From positions 372,001 through 436,000 of the forward strand of contig CAVSDH010000006.1 in the NCBI GenBank assembly GCA_963726765.1: DNA of 64,000 nucleotides, read 5' to 3'. Both the position numbers and the translations under genes were made by a program. Below the pieces are notes generated by a model that saw only the letters and a program-made list of their open reading frames with translations, was not told the origin of the DNA and did no database searches. Origin of the DNA: CAIWHR01 sp963726765. GTDB taxonomy: Bacteria > Pseudomonadota > Gammaproteobacteria > Burkholderiales > Casimicrobiaceae. Positions 25,258 through 36,047 of the stretch are shown here, piece after piece (positions within the stretch are counted from its first letter, which is position 1; each line of letters opens with the position of its first letter).

Positions 25258-25932
25258 ATGCAAACTCTATCACCCGGCGCGCGGCGCGCGCTTCGCGCGA
25301 AGGCCCATCACCTCCATCCGGTGGTCATCGTCGGCCAGCACGGCCTCACCCCGGCCGTGCTGAAGGAGATCGACGTCAATCTCAACGCGCACGAACTGAT
25401 CAAGATCCGCGTATTCAGCGACGAGCGCAAAGAACGCGATTCGATGCTCGAGCGCATCTGCGACGATTTGGGTGCCGCCGCCGTCCAGCATGTCGGCAAA
25501 ATGCTGATCGTCTGGCGGCCGGCACCGAAGGACGAGGTGGCCCCGCCGCGCCGCGCCGTGCCGGCCGGAAAATCCGCCGCGCGCAAGGCGCCACAGGCAC
25601 GCCGGCCTCGAACTCCTCTGCCGCGCACGCCTGCGCGCCCTTCCCCTCGCGGCAAGACGCCCGTCGAACTCCCGAGTGCACCCGCATCGCGCCGACGACG
25701 CGCAATGACGAACTCGGCGTCGACATGGGAGGACGGCGCCGGCGACCGGTCGCCTCGCGGGCCCAAGGGAACAGGAGTGGCGAAAGGCGCAGCGCCGCGC
25801 TCGTCGCGCCGCGCCGCACCTGGGGGAACCTTCAAGAAAGCCGCGCGGCCGGCCGCCACACCGCATGGCAAGTCGGCATCGAGTTTCGTCGGAGCCTCCG
25901 GCGCCCGGCGCCGGCGACGGAAGGCCGGTTGA
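25258..25932 (+). CDS. YhbY/CRM-domain RNA-binding protein with long basic tail
   Basis: Residues 1-95 form a CRM domain (HLHPVVIVGQHGLTPAVLKEID, NAHELIKIRVF) that binds pre-50S ribosomal RNA. The remaining 130 residues are a low-complexity Arg/Lys/Pro/Ala/Ser tail ending GARRRRRKAG, far longer than the about 97 residues of E. coli YhbY. The tail probably contacts RNA, but that is inference. It is divergent from rlmE, another 50S factor. Confidence 0.85.
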   Translation: MQTLSPGARRALRAKAHHLHPVVIVGQHGLTPAVLKEIDVNLNAHELIKIRVFSDERKERDSMLERICDDLGAAAVQHVGKMLIVWRPAPKDEVAPPRRAVPAGKSAARKAPQARRPRTPLPRTPARPSPRGKTPVELPSAPASRRRRAMTNSASTWEDGAGDRSPRGPKGTGVAKGAAPRSSRRAAPGGTFKKAARPAATPHGKSASSFVGASGARRRRRKAG

Positions 25933-25985
25933 CGCGGCCGGGATTTCGCAGCGCCGCGTCGAGGTGCGCGACGACGCCCGCGCGG

Positions 25986-26465
25986 TCAGGCGTAACGGAC
26001 GGCGAGCACCTCGTACTCGCGGAGTCCGCCCGGCGCCTGGACTTCGGCAGTGTCACCCTCGCTCTTGCCGATCAGTGCGCGCGCAATCGGCGAGCTGACG
26101 GAAATCTTGCCGTGCTTGAGATCGGCCTCGTCCTCGCCGACGATCTGGTACGTGAAGCGGTCGCCGGTCACCGTGTCCTCGAGGTCGACGGTGGCGCCGA
26201 AGACGATATGCCCTCCCGCATCCGCAATCGCGGCGGGATCGATGACCTGGGCTCCGGCGAGCTTGTGCCCGATCTCCGCGATCCGCCCTTCGATGAAACC
26301 CTGGCGCTCCTTTGCAGCGTCGTAGTCGGCGTTTTCCGAAAGATCGCCGTGCCCGCGGGCTTCGGCCAGCGCGGCGCTCACCGCCGGCCGGTCGATCGAC
26401 TTCAGTCGCTGCAGCTCCTCCCGAAGGCGGCGCGCGCCTTCGACGGTCATCGGAAATTTTGTCAT
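25986..26465 (-). CDS. greA: Transcription elongation factor GreA
   Basis: Rescues backtracked RNA polymerase by stimulating transcript cleavage. The 159-residue product has the N-terminal coiled coil with the acidic tip around GDLSENADYDAAKERQ and the C-terminal FKBP-like domain (VSSPIARALIGKSEGD). It is 43 bp downstream of carB, giving the common carA-carB-greA order. Confidence 0.96.
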   Translation of the reverse strand: MTKFPMTVEGARRLREELQRLKSIDRPAVSAALAEARGHGDLSENADYDAAKERQGFIEGRIAEIGHKLAGAQVIDPAAIADAGGHIVFGATVDLEDTVTGDRFTYQIVGEDEADLKHGKISVSSPIARALIGKSEGDTAEVQAPGGLREYEVLAVRYA

Positions 26466-26508
26466 CGGTTCGTGGAGTTGGTGGAAAGAGCGGGTGGGCG
26501 CTTCGCCC

Positions 26509-29730
<3,222 letters not shown>

Positions 29731-29732
29731 CG

Positions 29733-30923
29733 CTACTTCCTGTCCATCATCTTCACGAACCGGTCGAACAGGTATCCGATGTCGTGCGGCCCGGGACTCG
29801 CCTCCGGGTGACCCTGGAAGCCGAAGGCCGGGCGGTCGGTGCGTGCGATGCCCTGCAGACTGCCGTCGAAAAGGGATACGTGCGTCACGCGCGCCGTCGA
29901 GGGAAGCGAGGCCGGGTCCACCGCGAATCCGTGGTTCTGGCTCGTGATCAGAACCTGGCCGGTATCGCGATCGAGCACCGGGTGGTTCGCGCCGTGATGC
30001 CCGAACTTCATCTTGACGGTCCTCGCTCCCGATGCGAGCCCCAGCAGCTGGTGGCCGAGACAGATGCCGAAGGTCGGCACACCGGACAGGACGATCGCCG
30101 CGATCGCGCGAATCGCGTAGTCGCAGGGCTCGGGATCACCCGGCCCGTTCGAGAGGAAGACCCCATCCGGCGCGTAAGCGAGAATTGCCGCGGCGGATGT
30201 CTGCGCGGGAACCACCGTCACCCGGCATCCGCGCTCGGAAAGCATCCGCAGGATGTTGTGCTTGACGCCGAAATCGAGGGCGACGACGTGAAAGCGAGGC
30301 TTGCCGGGTGTCCCGTAACCCGCGCCGAGCGTCCACGCGCCGGCGGTCCATTCGTAGGGTTCGGCGCAGCTCACGACCTTCGCGAGGTCCTGACCCGCCA
30401 TCGATGGCGCGGCCTTCGCCCGGGCGACAGCGCCGGCAACCTCCGTGTCCTCCACGGCCGGCCCTGCGCACAGGCATCCGTTCTGCGCTCCTTGCTCCCG
30501 CAGGATGCGCGTCAGCTTGCGAGTGTCGATGTCGGCGATGCCGACGACATTGTTTTCCGCGAGGTACGCGGACAGCGCACCCGTCGAGCGGAAATTGGAA
30601 ACGACGCGGGGCAGGTCCCGGATCACGAGTCCCGCCGCAAACGGCCGACGCGATTCGACGTCCTCCGCATTCACGCCGACGTTGCCGATGTGCGGGTACG
30701 TGAGCGTGACGATCTGACCGGCGTACGACGGGTCGGTGAGAATCTCCTGATACCCCGTCATCGCCGTGTTGAACACGACTTCGCCGACGGAATGGCCCTG
30801 CGCGCCTATGGCGACACCGCGGAAGACCGTGCCGTCGGCAAGGGCCAGTATGGCCGTCGCGCCATTGCCCCGAACGGGAAGCAGCGGAGGGACGGACGTG
30901 GGGGCTGCGGTCGGGGCGGACAT
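29733..30923 (-). CDS. carA: Carbamoyl phosphate synthase small subunit
   Basis: Glutaminase subunit that supplies ammonia to CarB. The class I amidotransferase domain shows the nucleophile in GICLGHQLLG and the His-Glu pair in FGFQGHPEASPGPHD. The N-terminal domain has the usual GYQEILTDPSYAGQIV. I chose the ATG at 30923 (396 residues); a GTG at 30950 would add nine residues. Promoter and leader hairpin lie upstream. Confidence 0.97.
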   Translation of the reverse strand: MSAPTAAPTSVPPLLPVRGNGATAILALADGTVFRGVAIGAQGHSVGEVVFNTAMTGYQEILTDPSYAGQIVTLTYPHIGNVGVNAEDVESRRPFAAGLVIRDLPRVVSNFRSTGALSAYLAENNVVGIADIDTRKLTRILREQGAQNGCLCAGPAVEDTEVAGAVARAKAAPSMAGQDLAKVVSCAEPYEWTAGAWTLGAGYGTPGKPRFHVVALDFGVKHNILRMLSERGCRVTVVPAQTSAAAILAYAPDGVFLSNGPGDPEPCDYAIRAIAAIVLSGVPTFGICLGHQLLGLASGARTVKMKFGHHGANHPVLDRDTGQVLITSQNHGFAVDPASLPSTARVTHVSLFDGSLQGIARTDRPAFGFQGHPEASPGPHDIGYLFDRFVKMMDRK

Positions 30924-30986
30924 CTCGCGCTTCGCTGGATCGGGGAGCACTCGCGACGGCCCCGTGCATCGGGGTCCGGACGTGCG

Positions 30987-31025
30987 AAGCGGGAACGCTT
31001 GCGTCGCCCGCAGCCGTTCCCGCTT
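30987..31025 (-). promoter_or_regulatory. Leader hairpin of carAB mRNA
   Basis: A perfect 11-bp stem AAGCGGGAACG/CGTTCCCGCTT with a 17-nt loop (itself partly self-complementary) begins about 5 nt into the predicted carAB transcript. No T run follows, so it is not a plain terminator. It may stabilise the mRNA 5' end or take part in regulation. Confidence 0.55.
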
Positions 31026-31036
31026 TGAGGCTTCCG

Positions 31037-31065
31037 ATTATACCGGGCAAGGGGCGACGCGACAA
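31037..31065 (-). promoter_or_regulatory. carAB sigma-70 promoter
   Basis: TTGTCG (31060-31065), a 17-bp spacer and a perfect TATAAT (31037-31042) on the minus strand, in the gap between the short-chain dehydrogenase gene and carA. The predicted start is near 31030, leaving a leader of about 105 nt. Confidence 0.75.
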
Positions 31066-31085
31066 CCGCGATCCCTTTCGACACC

Positions 31086-31859
31086 CTAATACGCCGCGGA
31101 AAAGCCGCCGTCGACGTAAAGAAGGTGGCCGGTCACGTAGTCCGCCGCGGAAGACGCGAGGAACACCGCGGCACCCGCCACTTCGTCGGGCTCGCCCCAG
31201 CGGCCCGCCGGGGTGCGCTTCGCGACCCAGGCCGAGAACTCGGCGTCCGATGTCAGCGCCGCATTCATTTCGGTCCGGAAGAACCCCGGAGCAATGCCGT
31301 TGACCTGCACGCCGTGCGGCGCGAGCTCGACCGCCAGCGCTCGCGTCAGCATCTTGAGTCCGCCCTTGCTCGCAGCGTAGGCGACGATGTTCGGCCGTCC
31401 GAGATCGGAGGCGACCGAGCAGATGTTGACGATCTTGCCGCGGCGGCGCGCCTTCATCGCGGGGATGACCGCGCGCGTGACGAGAAACGGGCCGTCGAGG
31501 TTCACCGCCTGAAGCTCGCGCCATTCCGCGATCGAAAACTGCTCGAGCGCCTGGCGGCGATTCATCGCCGCGTTGTTGACGAGGATGTCGATGGGTCCGT
31601 GGTCGCGCAGGACGGCCGCAACCGCGCTGTCGACGGCAGCGGCGTCGGTCACGTCGAAAGGCGCTATCCCCGCCGAGATCCCGTCGCTCGCCAGCGCTGC
31701 GGCGGCCGCGTCTAGCCTCGCGCGGTTGCGCCCATTCAGCAAGACGCTGGCGCCGGCCCGACCAAGTCCCCGTGCAATCGCGAGGCCCAGGCCGGAACCG
31801 CCACCCGTGACCAGCGCGCGGCGCCCTGCAAGACTGAATGGATTCGCTTGGTCGACCAT
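31086..31859 (-). CDS. Short-chain dehydrogenase/reductase (gluconate 5-dehydrogenase-like)
   Basis: A 257-residue classical SDR with the cofactor motif TGGGSGLG, NNAA, the catalytic Ser of NICSVAS with Y-x3-K in YAASKGG, and a C-terminal VDGGFSAAY. It resembles the IdnO/2-deoxy-gluconate dehydrogenase group, but the substrate is not determinable. It starts 4 bp after dapB and ends the bamE-dapB-SDR operon. Start ATG at 31859. Confidence 0.88.
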   Translation of the reverse strand: MVDQANPFSLAGRRALVTGGGSGLGLAIARGLGRAGASVLLNGRNRARLDAAAAALASDGISAGIAPFDVTDAAAVDSAVAAVLRDHGPIDILVNNAAMNRRQALEQFSIAEWRELQAVNLDGPFLVTRAVIPAMKARRRGKIVNICSVASDLGRPNIVAYAASKGGLKMLTRALAVELAPHGVQVNGIAPGFFRTEMNAALTSDAEFSAWVAKRTPAGRWGEPDEVAGAAVFLASSAADYVTGHLLYVDGGFSAAY

Positions 31860-31863
31860 CGCG

Positions 31864-32679
31864 TCAGCGGAGCCCGAGCACGTCGCGCATGTCGGCGAGC
31901 CCCGCCTGCCCCGCACCGCGGCGCGCGGCGACGAAATGCGCGGCGCGCAGAGCCCCGGCGGCAAAGTTCTGGCGCGAGGCGGCACGGTGCGAAAGTTCGA
32001 CCCGCTCGCCGGTTCCCGCAAAAATCACCGTGTGCTCGCCGACGACATCGCCACCGCGCAGCGCCGCGAACCCGATGGTTCCGGGTTTGCGTTCCCCGGT
32101 CACACCCTCGCGCGCATACACCGCGCAGTCCCCGAGCACACGACCAGCACCGCGCGCCCCGGCCTCGCCGAGCGCAATGGCGGTGCCCGACGGCGCGTCC
32201 ACCTTGTGCCGGTGGTGCATTTCGACGATTTCGATGTCGTAGGCCGGACCCAGTCGCTTCGCCGCCGTTTCGACCAGCGCCAGCAGCACGTTGACGCCGA
32301 CGCTCATGTTCGGCGCAAAGACGATCGGGATTTCCCTCGACAATGCGACGAGGCGGTCCCTCTGCGCGTCGGAAAGTCCGGTCGTCCCCACGACGGCGCC
32401 GGTGCCGTGCCGGGCGCACGCCTCGAGATGGGCAAGCGTCCCTTCCGGCCGCGTGAAATCGATCAGGACGTCCGCGGCCCGCGTCGCGGCATCGACGTCG
32501 GATCCGACCGTGATGCCCGTGGCCCGTCCGAAGCGTTCGCCCGCATCGCGTCCCTCAAGGGTCGCCCCCCGCACGTCGAATGCGGCGGCGAGGGCGAGCC
32601 CCGGATCGGCAAGCACCGCCTCGACGAGCGCCTGGCCCATCCGGCCGCCCGCGCCGGCGATTGCAATCCTCGTGGCCAC
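31864..32679 (-). CDS. dapB: 4-hydroxy-tetrahydrodipicolinate reductase
   Basis: Lysine/diaminopimelate pathway reductase using NAD(P)H. The 271-residue product has the nucleotide motif IAIAGAGGRMGQ near the N-terminus, the catalytic region EMHHRHKVDAPSGTA and GERKPGTIGFAALRGGDVVG. The likely start is the GTG at 32679, 2 bp after the bamE stop; another in-frame GTG lies just upstream. Confidence 0.96.
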   Translation of the reverse strand: MATRIAIAGAGGRMGQALVEAVLADPGLALAAAFDVRGATLEGRDAGERFGRATGITVGSDVDAATRAADVLIDFTRPEGTLAHLEACARHGTGAVVGTTGLSDAQRDRLVALSREIPIVFAPNMSVGVNVLLALVETAAKRLGPAYDIEIVEMHHRHKVDAPSGTAIALGEAGARGAGRVLGDCAVYAREGVTGERKPGTIGFAALRGGDVVGEHTVIFAGTGERVELSHRAASRQNFAAGALRAAHFVAARRGAGQAGLADMRDVLGLR

Positions 32680-32681
32680 CG

Positions 32682-33173
32682 CTACCACCCGAACGTGTCT
32701 TTGACGCTGTCCCACCAGGAGCGCTGGGTGTCCCACTTCCATTCGCCCGCGGTGCGAGCGGCGGCCTCGCGATTGAGCTCGGCGGCCGACGGCGGAGCCT
32801 CGTCGCCTTCCCAGCGCGCCAGCTTGTCATCGACAAAGTACACGGTGAAGTTGCGCTGCTCGACCACCCGCCCCTGCCGCTTGAACATGTACGAATAATC
32901 CCACCGATCGTCACGGAACAGCGTCACGATGAGCGGCGTGCCGAGGATGAGCCGCACCTGCGCGCGGCTCTGCCCTGCCCGGAGCTTGTCCACCATGTCC
33001 TGGGAGAGGAAGTTTCCCTGGTTGATGTCGAGCTTGTAGACGCCAAACGAGCGCAGCGTCGGCGCATAGGTGTCGATCGTCGCGCAGCCCGCGGCGAACA
33101 CCGCCGAGACGGCAACCGCGGCAAGCGAAATCGCGGGCCACCGGCGCGACGAAAGGACGAAGCGAAAATTCAC
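32682..33173 (-). CDS. bamE: Outer membrane assembly lipoprotein BamE
   Basis: Lipoprotein of the BAM complex that folds outer-membrane proteins. The 163-residue product has a signal peptide ending in the lipobox FAAGC, then the SmpA/OmlA domain (INQGNFLSQDMVDKLRAGQS, LGTPLI, WDYSYMF). The GTG at 33173 gives a normal signal peptide. It is divergent from fur, the usual betaproteobacterial arrangement. Confidence 0.94.
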   Translation of the reverse strand: MNFRFVLSSRRWPAISLAAVAVSAVFAAGCATIDTYAPTLRSFGVYKLDINQGNFLSQDMVDKLRAGQSRAQVRLILGTPLIVTLFRDDRWDYSYMFKRQGRVVEQRNFTVYFVDDKLARWEGDEAPPSAAELNREAAARTAGEWKWDTQRSWWDSVKDTFGW

Positions 33174-33175
33174 GA

Positions 33176-33206
33176 TTGTGATCGGGAAGGGTGACCGGCT
33201 ATTATA
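33176..33206. promoter_or_regulatory. Overlapping divergent promoter elements of fur and bamE
   Basis: For fur: TTGTGA (33176-33181), 18-bp spacer, TATTAT (33200-33205). The sequence GGCTATTATAGCC (33198-33210) is a near-perfect palindrome, so the minus strand reads TATAAT at 33201-33206, a -10 for bamE. The bamE -35 is weak. The two -10 boxes share the same bases. Confidence 0.55.
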
Positions 33207-33300
33207 GCCGTGCGCGTCGCGACGACGCGTGCCGGCCGGCAAGGCAGCCGACCTCCCGCCCGTTCAGCATCACCGCCGCATCGCCTCGGAGCGCGCCGTC

Positions 33301-33747
33301 ATGACTTCGCCGCACGACCTCAACAACGCGGGGCTCAAGGCCACCGTACCCCGCCTCAAGATCATCAACCTGTTCGAGTCGTCCAAGGTCCGGCATCTCA
33401 CGGCCGAGGACGTCTATCGGCAGCTGCTGCACGAAGGGCTCGACATCGGGCTCGCCACGATTTACCGCGTGCTGACGCAATTCGAGCAGGCGGGACTGCT
33501 GACGCGACACCATTTTGAATCCGGGAAGGCGGTCTTCGAGCTGAACGAGGGCCGGCACCACGACCACCTCGTCTGCCTGCAGTGCGGCCGCGTCGAGGAG
33601 TTCTACGACGCGGAGATCGAGAACCGGCAGGCCAAGGTGGCGCAGGAGAGGGGGTTCGCGATCAGCGAGCACGCGCTCTATCTCTACGCCGAATGCGTGA
33701 AGCCGTCGTGCCCGCACCGCAAGGCGACCTCGAGCACGGACAACTGA
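33301..33747 (+). CDS. fur: Ferric uptake regulator
   Basis: Fe2+-dependent repressor of iron acquisition genes. The 148-residue product has the winged helix (LKATVPRLKIINLFE, GLATIYRVLTQFEQAGL), the metal-binding HHDHLVCLQCG and a C-terminal CVKPSCPHR. The ATG at 33301 matches the family start. It is divergent from bamE and convergent with murJ. The iron/peroxide operon at 45445-48252 is a possible target, not shown here. Confidence 0.97.
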   Translation: MTSPHDLNNAGLKATVPRLKIINLFESSKVRHLTAEDVYRQLLHEGLDIGLATIYRVLTQFEQAGLLTRHHFESGKAVFELNEGRHHDHLVCLQCGRVEEFYDAEIENRQAKVAQERGFAISEHALYLYAECVKPSCPHRKATSSTDN

Positions 33748-33770
33748 AGCGAGTCTCGTCGGAGCCGCGA

Positions 33771-35342
33771 TCACGAGTCCGGCTGATCCATGGCGGAAAG
33801 ATCCGCCTCCGCCTCGCGGCGATCGAAGTCGGAGAGGCGGAATCCCAGCAGCCACAGGGCGCCGAAATAGGCGATCGCGCCGGCTGCGCAGACCCACGCG
33901 AGGCGGCCGACCCTGGTCCAGAGCGTCGCGTTCAGCCAATACGTCGACGGCCCCACGACCAGCAGCAGCACGCCTGCCAGCACGAACAGCGCAATGACCA
34001 GCTTCGAGACGAACTGGAGCCACCCCGTGCGCGGCAGGAAGATGCCGCGCCGCTTCAGGAACCAGAACAGCAGCCCGGCGTTGAGGCATGCGCCGAGCGA
34101 CGTCGACAGCGTGAGGCCGGCATGCCCGATGCGGTGCATGAGGACCCACGCAAGCGTCTGCGCGAACACGACCGTCGCAAACGCGATCTTCACGGGCGTC
34201 TTCATGTCCAGTCGGGCAAAAAACCCGGGCGCCAGGATCTTCACCAGGATGAATCCGAGCAGCCCGACGGCGTAGCCCAGCAGCGCGTCTCGCGTCTGCA
34301 GCACGTCGTTCGCCGTGAATTTGCCGTATTGGTAAAGCGTCGCGACCAGCGGCGTCGCGAGAACCCACAGCGCGACCGCCGCGGGCAGCGCCAGCATGAA
34401 CGCGAGGCGCAATCCCCAATCGAGCAGGGACGAGTACTCGGCCGGGTTCTCGTCGGCGTGGTGCTTCGCGAGCGAAGGCAGCAGGACCGTTCCCAGCGCA
34501 ACACCGAGCAGCGCACTCGGAAATTCCATCAGCCGGTCCGCATAGGTGATCCACGAAATGCGACCATCTCCCAGTGATGCGGCGAGCTGCGTGTTGATGA
34601 GCGAGGAAATCTGCGCTGCGGACACGCCGAGCACCGCAGGCCCCATGGCCAGCAGCACGCGGCGCACACCCTCGTCGCGCCAGTCGAGACGCGGTCGCGG
34701 GAACATGCCTATCGCGACCAGCGGCCGGATCTGCAGCGCAAGCTGCGCGACGCCGCCGATCAGCACGCCCCAGGCGAGCGCCGTGATCGGCGGGTTGCAA
34801 TACGGCGCGAGAAACAGCGCCGCGCCGATGATCGACAGGTTGAGCAGCACCGGCGTGAACGCCGGAATGGCAAAGCGGCGGTAGACGTTGAGCACGCCGC
34901 CGGCAAGCGACACCAGCGAGACGAACAGGATGTAGGGAAAGACGATCCGGATCATCTGTGCGGTGAGGTCGACTTTGCCGGGGGTGTCCTTGAAACCCGT
35001 CGCCAGGAGATACACGAGCGCGGGCGCCGCGAGGATGCCGAGGATCGAAATGGCGAGGAGCGCGACCGCGAGCAGCGTTCCCACGCGCCCCACGAGCGCC
35101 TTGGTCGCGTCCTGTCCGCGCTGCCGCCGGTACTCGGCGAATATCGGCACGAACGCCTGCGAGAACGCGCCTTCGGCAAACAGCCGGCGAAGGATGTTGG
35201 GCAGCCGGAATGCCGCCTCGAAGGCGTCCATCTGCACCCCGGCGCCGAACGCCGCCGCCTTCAAGCTCTCGCGGGCGAGGCCCGTGATCCGGGACAGCAG
35301 CGTCATGCCGCTGACCGTCGACAGCGCTCGCAGGAGCTTCAA
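33771..35342 (-). CDS. murJ: Lipid II flippase MurJ
   Basis: Polytopic inner-membrane protein moving lipid II to the periplasmic face. The 523-residue product has about 14 hydrophobic segments and the MVF-family motifs near the start (SRITGLARESLKAAAFG, FRLPNILRRLFAEGAFSQAF). It is divergent from rpsT, a conserved pairing in betaproteobacteria. Confidence 0.96.
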   Translation of the reverse strand: MKLLRALSTVSGMTLLSRITGLARESLKAAAFGAGVQMDAFEAAFRLPNILRRLFAEGAFSQAFVPIFAEYRRQRGQDATKALVGRVGTLLAVALLAISILGILAAPALVYLLATGFKDTPGKVDLTAQMIRIVFPYILFVSLVSLAGGVLNVYRRFAIPAFTPVLLNLSIIGAALFLAPYCNPPITALAWGVLIGGVAQLALQIRPLVAIGMFPRPRLDWRDEGVRRVLLAMGPAVLGVSAAQISSLINTQLAASLGDGRISWITYADRLMEFPSALLGVALGTVLLPSLAKHHADENPAEYSSLLDWGLRLAFMLALPAAVALWVLATPLVATLYQYGKFTANDVLQTRDALLGYAVGLLGFILVKILAPGFFARLDMKTPVKIAFATVVFAQTLAWVLMHRIGHAGLTLSTSLGACLNAGLLFWFLKRRGIFLPRTGWLQFVSKLVIALFVLAGVLLLVVGPSTYWLNATLWTRVGRLAWVCAAGAIAYFGALWLLGFRLSDFDRREAEADLSAMDQPDS

Positions 35343-35466
35343 GGCGACCGCCCCGGACGGTCAGCCGTTGCGGCAGCGTTCGAGCGTACGGGACGGCGTG
35401 GCACGGCGCGGGGAATCGGTGTGAGGGAATGAGCGTCTGACGTGGGACCGCCGACGCGAGTCGTTG

Positions 35467-35495
35467 TTGCGTAGGGGGCGGTAAGCTGCTATTAT
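35467..35495 (+). promoter_or_regulatory. rpsT promoter
   Basis: TTGCGT (35467-35472), 17-bp spacer, TATTAT (35490-35495) on the plus strand, 48 bp before the rpsT ATG. A pyrimidine-rich stretch follows the predicted start. Confidence 0.65.
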
Positions 35496-35543
35496 GCTTG
35501 GTCTTTTTTCTTTCCGCTTTCTCGAGACTAGGGATTCCGACTC

Positions 35544-35807
35544 ATGGCCAACAGTGCCCAAGCCCGCAAGCGAGCCCGCCAGGCCGCGGTGACGAACCAA
35601 CACAATGCCGGTCTCCGGTCCACGCTGCGCACCGCGGTCAAGAAGGTCCGCAAGGCAATCGCCGCGGGCGACAAGGCGAACGCGATCAAGGAATACCAGG
35701 CGTCGCAGGCCGTCATCGATCGTATTGCCGACAAGAAGATCGTTCACAAGAACGCAGCGTCGCGGACGAAGTCGCGGCTCGTTCACGCCATCAAAGCACT
35801 TGCGTAA
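35544..35807 (+). CDS. rpsT: 30S ribosomal protein S20
   Basis: Primary 16S rRNA-binding ribosomal protein. The 87-residue, highly basic helical product begins MANSAQARKRARQ and contains KKIVHKNAASRTKSRL, as in the family. It is a single-gene unit with promoter and terminator. Confidence 0.98.
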   Translation: MANSAQARKRARQAAVTNQHNAGLRSTLRTAVKKVRKAIAAGDKANAIKEYQASQAVIDRIADKKIVHKNAASRTKSRLVHAIKALA

Positions 35808-35830
35808 GCGATTTCCACACGGTTTTTCGA

Positions 35831-35860
35831 GAAAGGCGCCCACGGGGCGCCTTTCTGCTT
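35831..35860 (+). terminator. Rho-independent terminator of rpsT
   Basis: A perfect 10-bp stem GAAAGGCGCC/GGCGCCTTTC (35831-35840 with 35846-35855), followed by the pyrimidine-rich TGCTTTCC, 23 bp after the rpsT stop. Confidence 0.85.
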
Positions 35861-36047
35861 TCCGGGGCGGGGGAAATGACGTAAATCCCTGAACCGACGG
35901 GCTTTGGACATCGGTCACGCCGCCGGCCTTTTCCACGTCGACGTCGTGGGCATGGTGCTTGCTTAGTGATGGTCGACGCCTCCCGTGCTGGGGTGGCACC
36001 GACACGAGTTCATCCCGTCCATGTTCCGTTCGATCGAATTGCGGCAG

